46,658 bases of DNA from Priapulus caudatus (GCF_000485595.1 NW_014577624.1:110836-157493); one strand, 5' to 3'; positions 10,379-22,790 are shown, counted from the stretch's first letter. Notes: generated by a model from the letters alone, not told the origin. Numbers and translations: made by a program.

Positions 10379-10575
10379 GCGGCTGCTGACTGACTCGCCT
10401 GCTGCTGACTCGCCGCTCACTGGTGGCTGCTGCTGACTCGCCACTCGCTGACTCGACGCGCTGGCTGACTCGCCGCTCACTGGTGGCTGCTGCTGACTCG
10501 CCGCTCGCTGACTCGACGCGCTATCGATCGCGCCGCCTGCTCACTGACTCGACGCGCTATCGATCGCGCCGCGCG
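10379..10575. repeat. 60-bp minisatellite rich in CTGACTCG
   Basis: CGCCGCTCACTGGTGGCTGC occurs at 10411 and again at 10471, and the sequence after it also repeats with period 60. Further right, a unit with GACGCGCTATCGATCGCGCC is duplicated at a period of about 36 bp. Confidence 0.85.
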
Positions 10576-11508
10576 GACTGGACACACACACACGAACACA
10601 CACACGAGAGCGATTGCATGACCTCCGTTTGCGCGGAGGTAATAAACCGCTTACGCGCCCCCAGTGTAACCAATGACCTAACGCTATATCACGCTGATTA
10701 CCACACGCAAATACCCGACTATATACGGAAATGATGAACAAAATATTAAAAATTACCGAGGAGACGAGCTCAATACATATCGCTACATTGAAACGTGCTA
10801 CGGGCGTCCGCAGTAATAAACGCATCGTTAATTAATAACGCAACTGTTATTAGTTAGTATCAAGTATCCACCCACAATGGCAGCCTGTCACGTAGAATAT
10901 TTACATCGCCCGCTAATGAACATGACGCTCATTCGGAATCTCGCCGCGATCTGACATTCGCGCTGCATTAATAGACACGCATTTTTCGCGATGCTGAGTT
11001 TTTAATCAAATCTCTACGGTTGATGTTTAATTTGTGCCGGCACCGCAGGCTGTTTAGACGGAACACATAACACGCGGTCGAGCGAACGGCCGTTCAAAAA
11101 CCCGGACACCACGCCATCACGTAAACGCCAACTGCGCAACGCCGACGAAACTATACGTAACACGAGAAAACTGCCACATAAGATATCGATCCCCAAGCGT
11201 AAATTACTAATGTAAAAATTCTTTTCTCCGGCTTACCATCACGGGAGTAGCTATAATTAAAAGCGAAAAGGAACAACGCGTTGCATAACGCGACCTGTTA
11301 TATAGGCACAGGCTATTCAGACGAATACATTTTGAACCGAACCGTCAAAACTTCGAATTAGCATTTTATACGCTCGCAGAACCTTTCCATTGCATTCTGG
11401 TGCATGTGATGGGTTGCGCCGTGGAAAAAAAACAATATACACACTATGTGCGAACACATTACGTAAAGAGAAACTTTTCAGCCTCCCATACGCTGGCTAA
11501 GCAGACTA
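10576..11508. other. Unique sequence, nothing recognised
   Basis: Short frames only. ACCTCCGTTTGCGCGGAGGT at 10621-10640 can form a small hairpin. Confidence 0.4.
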
Positions 11509-11580
11509 CCACATATATATATATATATATTATATAGTATAATTATATATAATATATAGTATATTTATATATATAATCAC
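11509..11580. repeat. AT-rich simple repeat
   Basis: ATATATAT runs with TATAGTATA inversions. Confidence 0.8.
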
Positions 11581-11929
11581 CTATAGCTATACTCCCGCGT
11601 ACCGCTCGTAGGCAGACGCCGACGCAGTGTATGGCAGCCGGGCCATACAACGAACGGAATTTACCGCGTCTTTACAATCACTGCGTTTATCCCGCGAGCG
11701 CGCTCACGGCGCATCATCGAGTGATTTCAGGCAACATACACAAGACATTTTAGGCCGTTGATATTTGCGTGAAATACACGGGACACGCATTGCCTACAAT
11801 ATATATTTACAGTATGTTGCTCCTCTTCTCTGCGGCGTGCTGTGCGTGCGTGATTATACTGCTACATAATATAAATGAGAAGGCAGCGGACACAGGGCAC
11901 GCACTTTTCCAGCTTTCGGCGACTCTCTT

Positions 11930-12215
<286 letters not shown>

Positions 12216-12479
12216 TGCTTACCTTTATTGCAGGTAGCTCTGAATGCCAACGAGGCTATAAGCTTGGTTAAAGATTCATTCAGAGTATAAACAACGTTAC
12301 GAGCAGTTCAGCGCGGCGAGCGCAATTCTCTTTCACCCGCGCCAATCGTTAACATCTATAAAATAGAGAACTCCAAAACCTCTCAAAAGGCCACGCATTT
12401 CCATGCCGAGGTAATAGAAATTCACACACAAAAGATTACAATGCGAAGTGTGCGGTGTGTGTGTGTGTGGTGCGTGCAT

Positions 12480-12557
12480 GCCGCGCCGCTGGATGAGAGG
12501 AAAGAGAGAACCGCAACCGTGGAGAGAGCAAGCAGAGAGAGATAGGAGCTGGTGAGA

Positions 12558-12605
<48 letters not shown>

Positions 12606-12612
12606 AGCGAAA
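12480..12612. repeat. GA-rich tract
   Basis: (GA)n with AAAGAGAG interruptions, preceded by purine-rich sequence. Together with the CT tract 300 bp to the left it could form an inverted CT/GA pair. Confidence 0.85.
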
Positions 12613-13700
12613 TAGCTAACCGAACCTACATAGAACGGCTAAAAAAATCATGATAACGACATGCGAATAATTTCCTGTATATAGTATACAAACAGTCTGT
12701 TGAACCTTACTCCAGTTGGCGCGTTTACACTGATCCATGAATGTTTGATTTGTTACGCGCGTGAAAAATTAATGTCCACTCAATATCAGCACGACCTAAA
12801 TCTTGCTTAATAGTGGTAGTTATATACAAATGTTACACGAGGGAGCAAGGGAGCAAAGTTTAGAAAGGAAACAAGCAAACGGCCAAGAGCAAAACTTGCA
12901 AAAATTACTTTTTATTATTAGTCATGCATCAGGAGTACATGAATAGAGAGATTCTCTGCAGTACGCCTGCGGGTTACTGATATTATATAACCTAGTTTGG
13001 ATTACTAGGGATATATCAGTTAAATTAAATTATATTTAGTAATATTATTACTCTTGAACTGTGTTACAATACAGAATACAAATAGTTAGTTTATATATAC
13101 ACAGCACTAATGCTCTTAGCCCGCCGTACTATATAAAATTATTATCAGATACATGTCACACAATATCACGCAGTCATCATCTCTGCTTGACCGGCACAGC
13201 GGTTCTATACGACTCGTGATATATCAATGGCATTTTTATCATGCCTCCGTATGCTTTCTCAATATTTCATAGTGCTCGCTTCACCGAGTATCAATTGGAG
13301 TATGAATAATAAATAACTTGTTCCATACACTGCAATTACGCCGCGTGTCAATCAACAAGCAACTCGTTGTCTTTTACCAGCAACAGCGCATGTAATAATT
13401 ATGATCTTTGGTCCTTTGATGTATTGTGAAAACAACTAGTGTGCCCCCCCCATTTCCTTTCAATACATGGTAGATAAAAACACGTGCAAAATGCCGCCGT
13501 TCTGAAATGTCGTGGTAAGCACTTTTACATATAAGGAGAGAATTGGTCTACGCGTGAATTGTCTTGATTGAATTATTCTATAGATCTTTTATACCTTATA
13601 TATTACAGATGCCTATATAGATCTATTATTATAGTCCTTATATATCCTGGTGTTCAAATGTTTTGGAGAGTGAACCACGTTATTAACGTAATTAAGAGCA
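12613..13700. other. Unique AT-rich sequence, nothing recognised
   Basis: No open frame longer than 60 codons is present in over 1 kb. No RNA gene or transposon end could be supported. Confidence 0.45.
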
Positions 13701-13704
13701 AATT

Positions 13705-13928
13705 AAGTGTTCTACGGAGTGAAATGTCCTATAGGGGATAAAATATCCCAGGGATAAATTGCCCCAAAGGAAGTACACTATCCCAGGGTAGATTATTTTA
13801 TGCGGAGTAAACTATCCCACTGATATAATGTCCTGAAGGGAGAAAACTATTCTAGGAAAAGTTGCTCTACAGAGAGTACATGTTCACTGGAATAAAATGC
13901 TCTTCGGAGCAAATTATCCTTGGGGTAG
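13705..13928. repeat. Degenerate short-period (~17-19 bp) tandem repeat
   Basis: About 12 diverged units resemble GGAGTAAACTATCCCA, for example GGAGTGAAATGTCCTA, GGGATAAAATATCCCA, GGAGTAAACTATCCCA and GGAGCAAATTATCC. The period wavers between 16 and 19 bp and units share perhaps 60-70% identity, so the array is old. No open frame spans it. Confidence 0.7.
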
Positions 13929-13929
13929 G

Positions 13930-14370
13930 AAGTGTAAATTTACTTGGTACTAGAATACGGTGCACATATTATCTTTGAAGCAACTTTTTCCGGGAAAAAA
14001 CAAGCCAAAATAACAATCATGCCTACGCTGATACTGATACCTCTGGGCAAACGATTCGCGTTTATTTTGCAATATTCCGATTACGCGTAAACAACAATGA
14101 CCATATATCTGACAAGGTTTATTTCTCGTATTGATTTCCCCCGTTTTCTAGTCACGAACCTAATACTTGATCTAGCATTTATTGTCTCGAACCATATCTA
14201 CAAACAGTTTATAGATGTAGTATGAACTGCCTTATAACTACCAATCAAGTCAGGTTAATCCCGTGATGCTTGTGCGCGTGTGTGGTGCGTAATGATATCT
14301 AATAACATGTCATCATTCTATCTTGTGACAGAGTAATTTGTAAATGGCGTTAATGTGACAGGTGCGAAAG
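13930..14370. other. Unique sequence, nothing recognised
   Basis: No supported feature. Confidence 0.4.
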
Positions 14371-14384
14371 GTTAATCACATAAT

Positions 14385-14500
14385 GCTAGCGCGTGCGACA
14401 CGTAATGACATGTAATGACATGTGATGAAATTTAATGACACGCTTAACATGTAACGAACACGTGCACGCATGCACGCACGCGCGCACGCACGCACGCAAC
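14385..14500. repeat. TAATGACATG words and CGCA tetranucleotides
   Basis: Four or more copies of a TAATGACA/TGATGAAAT-type word lie at 14400-14445, followed by CACGCACGCGCG repeats. An overlapping 93-codon minus frame has no recognisable domain. Confidence 0.6.
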
Positions 14501-14944
14501 CCCGCCGTCTCGCGAGGCTCACCTTAAGCTGTAGGCTCGGTATGTAGTCGTAGCAGCCTTCCTTCGGAAAAAACAGCTGCGTGCGAAACGTAAGCAGAAC
14601 ATTGTAGTTGTAGTCGCGATATGAGGAGGCTCTCCCGCCACAGACAGATGCCGGCACGAGATCGCCTGTACAGCGTCTAGACTCATGCTTGACTAGACTC
14701 GCGCTTTACTACAGACTACAGAGTACATACTATTCGATTTTCCGTCGCACTTGTATATCTAGAGCCGAAGCCACGGCACACTGTGACACAGAGAGAGCAC
14801 CATTTTAGTAGGGCTTAAATCTTCGCAGCGCAATCCTAAATTTCCGAGAAAGTCGCCTGACTTCATTAAAGACCAATCAGACCTCGGCATGCACAGCCGA
14901 CAATAGTGTGTCTATGTTTATATATGGGTGGCTAAAAATTCCCC

Positions 14945-15134
14945 TGTGTTGAGCAACCAATGGAATGTTTCTAGCCACGCTTGAACAACCAGAAATTAGT
15001 CGACAATAACTATGAATGTGAGATATAAATCCGGATGGAAAGGCCAGTAGAAGAGCGAACGACCGATTCCTCCGTTTCGTCCATAACGTTGTCTCGCTTT
15101 CGTGAAATAAATTGCGATTCTAACGAAACTAACA
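14945..15134 (+). mobile_element. Possible solo LTR (CCAAT, TATA, AATAAA in order)
   Basis: Within 190 bp lie CCAAT (14957), TATAAAT (15024-15030) and AATAAA (15106-15111) in the order and spacing expected for the U3-R-U5 part of an LTR. The segment can be drawn from TGTGTTGAGC to CTAACA, which would give TG...CA ends. No target duplication is visible and no internal retroelement sequence adjoins it. It could also be an ordinary short promoter or a chance layout. Confidence 0.25.
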
Positions 15135-15139
15135 TTATT

Positions 15140-16540
15140 AGATTAGTAACTATGTATTTAATTTCATTAACCGAGATTTAGAGTGAATTTCATTTCGTAC
15201 ACACGCATTCCGCCCCTAACAAGGCAGACAGACGGAGATTGCGCCTGGCAATGAATATCGATTTAATTTCATCGCCCGAGAGGGATTCAATCTTGCAGAT
15301 TTTACGTCCCCCACAGTATCATCGGGTATTCATGTGGACACGCACTTCCAACGAAATTTTACGCGTCATCAGCCTGCTTCAACTCGCTATCACGTCATCA
15401 TTCACGAAGATTCGCGGACTACCGTGAGAATACCTATAATACGAAACGTGTCAGGTTATGCTCACCTCACACATCGCTGTGATTACATCCTATTTCGTAA
15501 ACATGTGTGAAGTTGGCATTCTCTGCGGGACACAGATACTCATGTGGATTCGACTAGCTTATCACACGATGTCGCTGAGCTATAAAGTTAGCGACAAGCC
15601 TTACTTAATTCTATAAGTTCATGATTTTTTTCGTAAACCGTACTCGCGGCACTACGGTGTTCGCAGACACGCAGAACCCGATAGCGTGACGTATTTATGG
15701 AAAATAACAAGAACTTCCTAACTACCGCGATATACAACTATACAGCTATAGGCAGATCTGCTACTAATCAAGCAGCTCTTTCACCGGAATCTATTCAGCT
15801 ACACCGGGCAACTCTTCTACTAAAATCATCGCGAGAGGGAAGGCGATGAGAATGAAACGGATGTATCGATTACGTTACTGCTGCTCGTGACGAATAACAA
15901 ACAGCATGCACGCGCGCGCGTCTACCAATACACGTTCACGGCAATGTATAATTATATTGCAATTACATGTGCATGCCAAGAAAAAATCGACATTGAGATT
16001 CCCTTTATGCTCGCATCGATTCGACATCGACCGTAACTATTTAGCTTTGGAAAATCTAATTAAACGATTACGAGCACGACTCGTCGGCTAGCGTTGATTG
16101 TATTGAGATCATTCACCACTGACTCGGCGACCGAACAGGCAGAATGCCGTGGCTGCGTCCTCTACGTATCGCGAATCATGCATGACCTTCACACATCACG
16201 CTAACGTAAATTACTCACTCTCTGTAATAGTATAATTTCCTCCACATATTTTTCAAGCGATTTTGTCAGTTCCAATCACTCGTGCTTTCCTCGCTCTCCT
16301 AGCTGCCCACGTGCAGTGAGATTCGTGATGAATAGCTAGCTGCGAAGACCTTTCCAATTCGAGCGTTATCGAGTTATTTTCCAGTAGCCAAGCGTGTTCC
16401 AAAAAATCTCATTGCTTACCGACGTCAGCCGAATGCGCACGAAACCAGACAACGCATAAAGAGTGCAATTCTGTTCTACTATGCTTTATAATGTACCCAC
16501 AAAACGTTTTGTCACAGCTAAAAAAATAACAACAAAATAT
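15140..16540. other. Unique sequence, nothing recognised
   Basis: Two + frames of about 60 codons (15239-15427, 15906-16091) lack motifs. No RNA gene or repeat is supported. Confidence 0.4.
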
Positions 16541-16546
16541 TTTATT
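16541..16546 (-). promoter_or_regulatory. Poly(A) signal AATAAA for minus-strand candidate exon
   Basis: AATAAA on the minus strand, about 80 bp past the stop codon at 16627. Position and spacing fit a 3' UTR, but the hexamer is common by chance. Confidence 0.4.
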
Positions 16547-16626
16547 CAGGCGACTTTTTCCGAAAAAAGGAGCTGGCCCTTAGAGATGAACAGCAACGGC
16601 AAGTGCAGACAGGAGGAGCGGGGTCG

Positions 16627-17168
16627 TTAGAGCTTAGAGAGCGCAGGTTGGATGTCGAAGAGGTTCGACAGCCAGAGGTAAAGGGTTGCAGGTCGAGCGA
16701 CGTCGAGCCTCGCGCAAGAGTTGATATACGTCACCTTGTCGACGGTGGCGCTCACGTGGTTGCTGACGGCGCCGACCGTGTCCGACACGGCATTCATCAG
16801 CAGCACGGTGCCCTCGTGGTACACCTGCGCCGACGACTGCATCGCCAGCTGCATCGTCGACGACGCCGCCGTTGCCATCTTCTCCCCGGCCGTCTCCAAA
16901 CGGGCGGCGGCCGCCGGGAAGGAGGCCGCCCCGAGGAAGGAGGCCGCCCCGGTGAAGGAGGTCGTTCCCGGGAAGAAAGCCGTCCCCGGGAAGGCTTTCG
17001 GCCTCGAAAGTGAGGCCGTTCCCGGGAAAGACGCCGTCAGCGAGAAGGGGGCCGTCCCCGGAAGAGGGGCCGTTCCCGGAAGGGAGGCTGTCCTCTGGCG
17101 GGAGGCAGCCCCGCTGACGCACGCACGAGACAGACTGCTTGCTGAAGCGCTGCGTGTTTGGGCAGCCG
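16627..17168 (-). CDS. Candidate 3'-terminal exon, Ala-rich protein with hexapeptide repeat
   Basis: A minus-strand frame is open from 17168 to the stop at 16627 (about 180 codons) with no good ATG at its upstream end, so it would have to be entered by splicing or from an internal start. Its first half is a diverged six-residue repeat of the type TASFPG (about ten units from 17110 to 16911). The second half is non-repetitive, alanine-, serine- and valine-rich and helix-prone (MATAASSTMQLAMQSSAQVY onward), ending in PALSKL. An AATAAA lies 81 bp downstream. I recognise no family. The + strand over the repeat is also open (16721-17224, six-residue units like KEAVPG) because the period is 18 bp, so strand choice rests on the non-repeat tail and the poly(A) signal. 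It may equally be a GC-rich minisatellite. Confidence 0.35.
16905..17110. repeat. 18-bp GC-rich minisatellite
   Basis: Units resemble GGGAAGGAGGCCGTCCCC, with about 11 diverged copies. An 18-bp period keeps several frames open on both strands. Confidence 0.85.
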
Positions 17169-17232
17169 CTCACACCGACGTGGCGGCTGAACTCGCTATT
17201 TCTCTTCGCGGTAAATTCGGTTAGCGGGAGAC

Positions 17233-17234
<2 letters not shown>

Positions 17235-17306
<72 letters not shown>

Positions 17307-17340
17307 GCGCGTTTTCTCCTCTCTCTCCCTCTCTCTCTCG
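17235..17340. repeat. CT dinucleotide tract
   Basis: (CT)n of about 70 bp with a pyrimidine-rich tail. Confidence 0.9.
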
Positions 17341-17880
17341 ATGTGCACAAATTTCTCTATACGTTTCTGTTGTCACTTTTAACGAAGCAGACGCTTCTCG
17401 TAACAGTGTAACACAAAGTGATTCATCCCAATAAGATGCATGAACCTCGGAACGCCGTCACTCGACGACGACGTGACAACGTGCGGCAGCGCTAGCGTCG
17501 TGCGCACCACCACGGCATAAACGCTAACGACGCGAAGTCGACACGTCAATCGACGAACATCTATCGAACGGCAGTCGTTAAGCACTTTGCAGTATGTAGT
17601 TGTTACGAACACTGCTCGCTGCCCCTGTCCGCGGTTTCGGACTCTTCGGCCAACTAATCGCACTAGAAACGAGAGCGCGTTTCCCGTGTAAGCACACACG
17701 GCGGCCGGTGTCTGCTGGATCCGTTGTTCACGATTTAACACGCACGGGTGCTCTGCGTATCGGATGCCGCATCTCCGTTACAGCAGCACACACTGTGTTC
17801 GCTCCACTTAACACCGTCGCTGCTCGCGGAGTCGGCGCGCGTGCGGCTGCTAAGCGCATCACACGATGACTTTGTTACCA
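17341..17880. other. GC-richer unique sequence with unassigned frame
   Basis: A 120-codon minus frame (17379-17741) and a shorter + frame occupy this stretch. Neither shows a recognisable domain, signal peptide or splice context, so no gene is called. Confidence 0.3.
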
Positions 17881-17899
17881 GCACGTCGCACCGCGACCA

Positions 17900-18002
17900 A
17901 TACTGCTGCTGCTGCTGCTGCTGTTGTTGTTTTAGTTGTTGTTGTTGCTGCCGTTGCTGCTGCTGCTCCTACTGGTGGTGGTGGTGGTGGTGGTGGTGGT
18001 AC

Positions 18003-18054
<52 letters not shown>

Positions 18055-18120
18055 ATGTGCTGTTGCTGGCGCTGCTGCTGTTGGCTGCTGCTTGGCTGCC
18101 TGCTGCTACTACTACTGTGC
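17900..18120. repeat. CTG, GTT and GGT trinucleotide arrays
   Basis: (CTG)n, (GTT)n and (GGT)n runs adjoin. Frames reading poly-Val, poly-Leu, poly-Cys and poly-Gly are artefacts; the long 299-codon + frame starting here owes its length to this and the next arrays. Confidence 0.93.
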
Positions 18121-18260
18121 TGCTGCCCGCCGCCAGCGTTGGCGATCTTCTCACGGCGCGACCGTGCGTGAATCCCGGGAGCTCGCAGCAGCTAGCTTCC
18201 GTCGCACACCGATGCCAACCGGTCCGCTCTGCCCACACTGCTCCTATCTACGCACTGCTT

Positions 18261-18500
18261 CTCTCTCAGCCGCTCCACACTGCTCCTCTCTCAGCCGCTC
18301 CACACTGCTCCTCTCTCAGCCGCTCCACACTGCTCCTCTCTCAGCCGCTTCACACTGCTTCTATCTGAGCCAGCCTCCGCTCTCCTCCTCTCTCAGCCGC
18401 TCCACACTGCTCCTATCTGAGCCAGCCTCCGCTCTCCTCCTCTCTCAGCCAGCCTGCGCTTTCCTCCTCTCTCACAGCCTGCGCTCTCCTACCCTCTCAG
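18261..18500. repeat. 25-bp minisatellite (CTCTCAGCCGCTCCACACTG)
   Basis: The 25-bp unit starts CTCTCAGCCGCTCCACACTG and ends CTCCT. Four or five near-perfect copies are followed by variants containing GAGCCAGCCTCCG. Confidence 0.9.
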
Positions 18501-18599
18501 CGAGCCTCCGTTCCCCGCACTGCCTGCTCTCTGCGCGGCCGCCCGAGCGCTTATCCCGTCACGAATCAATATGCGGACCATTTCGTTTTGCCGACGAGC

Positions 18600-18606
18600 A
18601 CACACA

Positions 18607-18662
<56 letters not shown>

Positions 18663-18664
18663 CA
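18600..18664. repeat. CGCA tetranucleotide microsatellite
   Basis: About 14 uninterrupted CGCA units. Confidence 0.93.
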
Positions 18665-18989
18665 CAACCACTCCGCGCAGGCGCAAACTTACATTCACAC
18701 GCGCACCGAGAGAGGCCGCCTCGCGACGGAAACACAACCAATAGCGGGACGGCCAACGGCACTGACCCCGATAGCCGGCGCGGTGAAACTGGAGGGCCTG
18801 CTGTCCAAGACATTTTGTACGTAACATCGTCATAGCTGTTTTTCATCTGTGTTTCTTACTTCGACGCATCGTAACATTCGTTTCGTTGCAAGTTCGAGTT
18901 CACAGCACGTTCAGTGTCATCATAGGATTAATTGGAGTAGTGACGTTGCGATGTTTTTGACAACTGGTTCCTGGACACTGAAGGATCGT

Positions 18990-19385
18990 GCCCAGAAGTC
19001 CTGGTTACTAAACGCCCTAGTCGCTGAAGCAATAGTCACTGAAACTCTAGTCACTGAATGCCTGGTCAAGGAAGGCAGCCACACTAAAGCGCTGATCACA
19101 GAAGCTCTAGCAAATCAGTCAAATCAGCTCAAGCAGCCACACTGAAGCCCCAGCCACTGAAATCCTAGTCAGGAAAGCCCTTGTCACTGAAGCTCTGGTC
19201 ACTGAAGCCGGCCACCACACTGATGTCCTAGTCACTAAAGCCCCTAGAGTCACTGAATCTCTGGTTACTGAATCCAGCCACACAGATGCTCACCGAAACT
19301 TACCCACTGAACTCTGGTCACTGAATCCCTCGTCACTAAAGTTCTCGCCACTGAAACCCGCCTTACTGACGCCCTGCATAATAAA
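18990..19385. repeat. Degenerate 15-bp repeat, CTAGTCACTGAAGCC type
   Basis: About 20 diverged units resemble CTGGTCACTGAAGCC. In the + frame ending at 19145 the first units read as a five-residue repeat (LVTEA-like: LVAEA, IVTET, LVTEC). The frame then stops although the DNA repeat continues, so the array is not coding as it stands. Confidence 0.85.
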
Positions 19386-19591
19386 ATCTGCACTTGCCAA
19401 CTAGGCACTACGCGAGATATAGACTGGAGTAGGCTGCGAGGCACAGTAGCAACCTGGAGCTTGGTGCTTGCCAATAGACACGAGTCGTTCGACTTACAGA
19501 CGCTCATAATTAAATTTCTTGCCCGGGATGGCATTAATATTCAGGCGGTGTATGGGGCGCGACAATCCTGCTCTAACCCCTTACTCTCTTT

Positions 19592-19594
19592 CTA

Positions 19595-19655
<61 letters not shown>

Positions 19656-19665
19656 GCCTGCCTGT

Positions 19666-19699
<34 letters not shown>

Positions 19700-19705
19700 T
19701 GCCTC
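19592..19705. repeat. CTGT then CTGC tetranucleotide microsatellite
   Basis: (CTGT)n passes into (CTGC)n. Confidence 0.93.
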
Positions 19706-19780
19706 CCTTCCTACCCTGTGTGTGTGCGTGGCACTGCGTGCGTGCGTGCGCCTCTAGATCTGTCTCTGTCCATGACTCGG

Positions 19781-19945
<165 letters not shown>

Positions 19946-20194
19946 CATGTCTTCTCTCTCTCCACCACACATCTCATGCGTCGCTCGGCGGCACGCATTC
20001 TCTCTTCATCTCTCGTCGCTCTCTGTCTCTCCGCCTCCCCATCTTGTGTACTGGCTCTCTTCTCGGGCGTCATCATCTCTGCTAAGTACTTTCCCTCTAT
20101 GCCGCACGCCGCCCAGGGTCGGACTACTCTTTGTGACGTATACGGTCGGTCACACCAGTCAACTAACGATATCGCTGTTCGTGCACGAAAGCGC

Positions 20195-22790
20195 GCACGC
20201 CGCACATACCCACCGCCACCGCACCATACGCGCACCCGCCACGTTACCATACGCCACCCGCACCGTCACAGGCATACCCCACCGCACATACCACCGCAAA
20301 AAAAAAAACCGACCATACCCGACCGCCGCACTGCGTCATCATACAGACCCGCACACCGCAAAATTACCGCGCACCGCACATACCCCCACCGCACCGTGAT
20401 ACCACCCGCGCATCGCATACCATACACCACCCGCACTCCGCACGATACCCACCGCGGACCGCACATCACCCACGCACCGCCCCCCTCCCGGCACATTACC
20501 CACCGGACCGCACATACCCACCCGCACGCGCGACCCCAGTACGCCCCGCACTCCCGCAGCCGCACGGATAACTCCACACCGTCGCGCCACCCTGCGGCAC
20601 GACCTACACCACCAACCCACACCCCGCAACATACAAACAAGCACACGCCCAACCAACAGAAGCTACATCACCTACCCCGGCCACTCGGCAACAATTTACC
20701 TCACCGCAAGAAACACGCACAATGTATACTGCTTGAACCCCACCACAACCATGACAGCCCGCAATAACTCTCACCGCAACCTGCACATACGCCACAGACA
20801 GCGCACGCCCAGCAACACACACGAACCATTTAAACACAACTCAGCCCCGCAAACCCACGGCAGCAACAAAACATCAATACAACACCCCGACACCGCGCAT
20901 CCGGCAACCCCATAACCAGCAAAACCGACGCGCGCCACAAAAACCGACATAATAATATCCCAACCCGCCACCGCCCACGAGAACCACCGACATCACCCAC
21001 CACGACACCAGGCGCACATAAAGCACAGCCCGCAACCGGCGACACAATACTCCAACACCCGCCACACCGCACGATGACAACCAGGCCGCCAACCGCAACA
21101 TCACTCACACCCGCGCACGGCACATCACCGCCACACGAACACACCAACAAGGCAGCACCGCAACAATAACCCCACGCCGCCAGGCACCGACAACTAACTC
21201 TTCACCCCCTCCGACGACTAAGCGCGACACATACAGACACCGAACACCAGCAACACGCCGCACATACCCATACACACCACCGCCAGTCCCGGCACAAATA
21301 CCACCCGCGCAAATGCAAAAAAGCGCAACGATAAACAACCACTCCGCACAACCCCCGCAACAATACCCACACCGACGACGCCCGCCAAACCAAACTAACC
21401 CAACCAACTGCAACCGACACATTACACCACATCGACGCTACCGGCCAGCAACCATACGCCACACCGGCACCGCTACACCATGAACATTACCCGCACCCGC
21501 ACGGCCACCAATACCAGCCCACCGCAGCCACCGCCAGCCAATCACCATGCACCCGCGCCGCACATACCCACCCGCAACGCGCAATACGCCAATCACCAAG
21601 CACCGCAAGCCTCGCCCCAGCTACCCCGCACACGCATACCCACCACGGCCGCCGGACAAGCCATCCACCACCCGCCACGCCCGCTCACAAGCCCCCAGCC
21701 CCGCAAAACCCAACCACCCCGCATCCACGCGCCAGCCCAAGAATAACACACCCACCCCGCCAACCGCACACTCTCCAGCCCACTCGAACAAACAAATGAC
21801 ACACCCCGACCCACTACTCCACACACTAACAACCGCAAACCACGCGACCGGCAAATCACTACAGCCCCACGAAACCGACACTGAGCAGCTGCGGATACCA
21901 CCCGAAACCCGCACACCCAAGACAAATCAATGGATAAGCCGAACCCCGACACATCCGCACAATACCACACCACTCACCGCACAACCCGCACCCATAACCC
22001 ACACCACCCCACCGACACAAACCGCACACAGTATACACCGCGCCAACCGGCACAATGAGATACACGCACGCACACTCATGAAACACGCCAACCGAGCAAC
22101 ATACAGCCCACCGCAAAAGACACAGCCCACACCCAATACCACCAGCGCACGACATTACCACGCGACCGGCACATACCCACCCGCACCGCACATCCCACCC
22201 GCACCGCACATACCCACCGCGCACGCAACGATACCCAACCTAAGCACCCCGAACACCCTCCCACACGTGCGCGCCGCACATACCCCACCCGCAGCCGCAC
22301 CATACTCCACCCCCGCAACCCAGCAACATACACCCCGCACCGCACAATTAATCCCACACCGACAACGCACAACGAGTACCCCTGCTCACGCACGCACCGG
22401 CAGCACATACCCGACCCGCACCGGAACATACACCACACCGCACCGCCAGCCCATAACGCACAGACCGCGCCGAACTAATACCCACTCCGCGCAACAGACA
22501 CCTAATATCACAAAGCCTAACCACGCGGCCAGCAGCATCACGCACCCGCGCGCGTTACAACAATAGCCCAACAACACGCACACGCAGCCATTACCACCCG
22601 CACATAATACCCCACCGCACCGCCACATATACACCACCGCTACCGTGCAGAATACCCACAAAATAACAACGTCCCGCACATACACCAACCCCCCGACAGC
22701 AGGCACATACCCACACCGAACGACATAACACCGACCGCACCCGCACATAAAGCCACCCGACAAGCCCGCTACACAAGCCACACAGGCGAA
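20195..22790. repeat. 2.6-kb degenerate A/C-rich satellite-like block
   Basis: Almost all bases on the + strand are A or C; T is sparse and G sits mostly after C. The word CCGCACATACCCACC and close variants recur many times, especially at 20195-20530, 21255-21290, 21560-21580 and 22155-22300, mixed with more diverged sequence. Open frames of up to 349 codons (+, His-Pro-Thr rich; -, Cys-Gly-Val rich) follow from the composition. No protein domain is visible. Confidence 0.85.

Noticed and set aside
17936-18835. 299-codon + frame, the second longest in the window
   Set aside because: It strings together Val/Leu/Cys runs from trinucleotides, a 25-bp minisatellite and the CGCA array. No unique domain remains.
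18600-18846. ACAR/THTH-rich open frames on both strands
   Set aside because: They come from the CGCA tetranucleotide array and neighbouring minisatellites.
21547-22566. 339-codon Pro/Thr/His-rich frame as a mucin-like protein
   Set aside because: It lies wholly inside the A/C-rich satellite. Amino-acid bias follows from base composition, and other frames are equally open.
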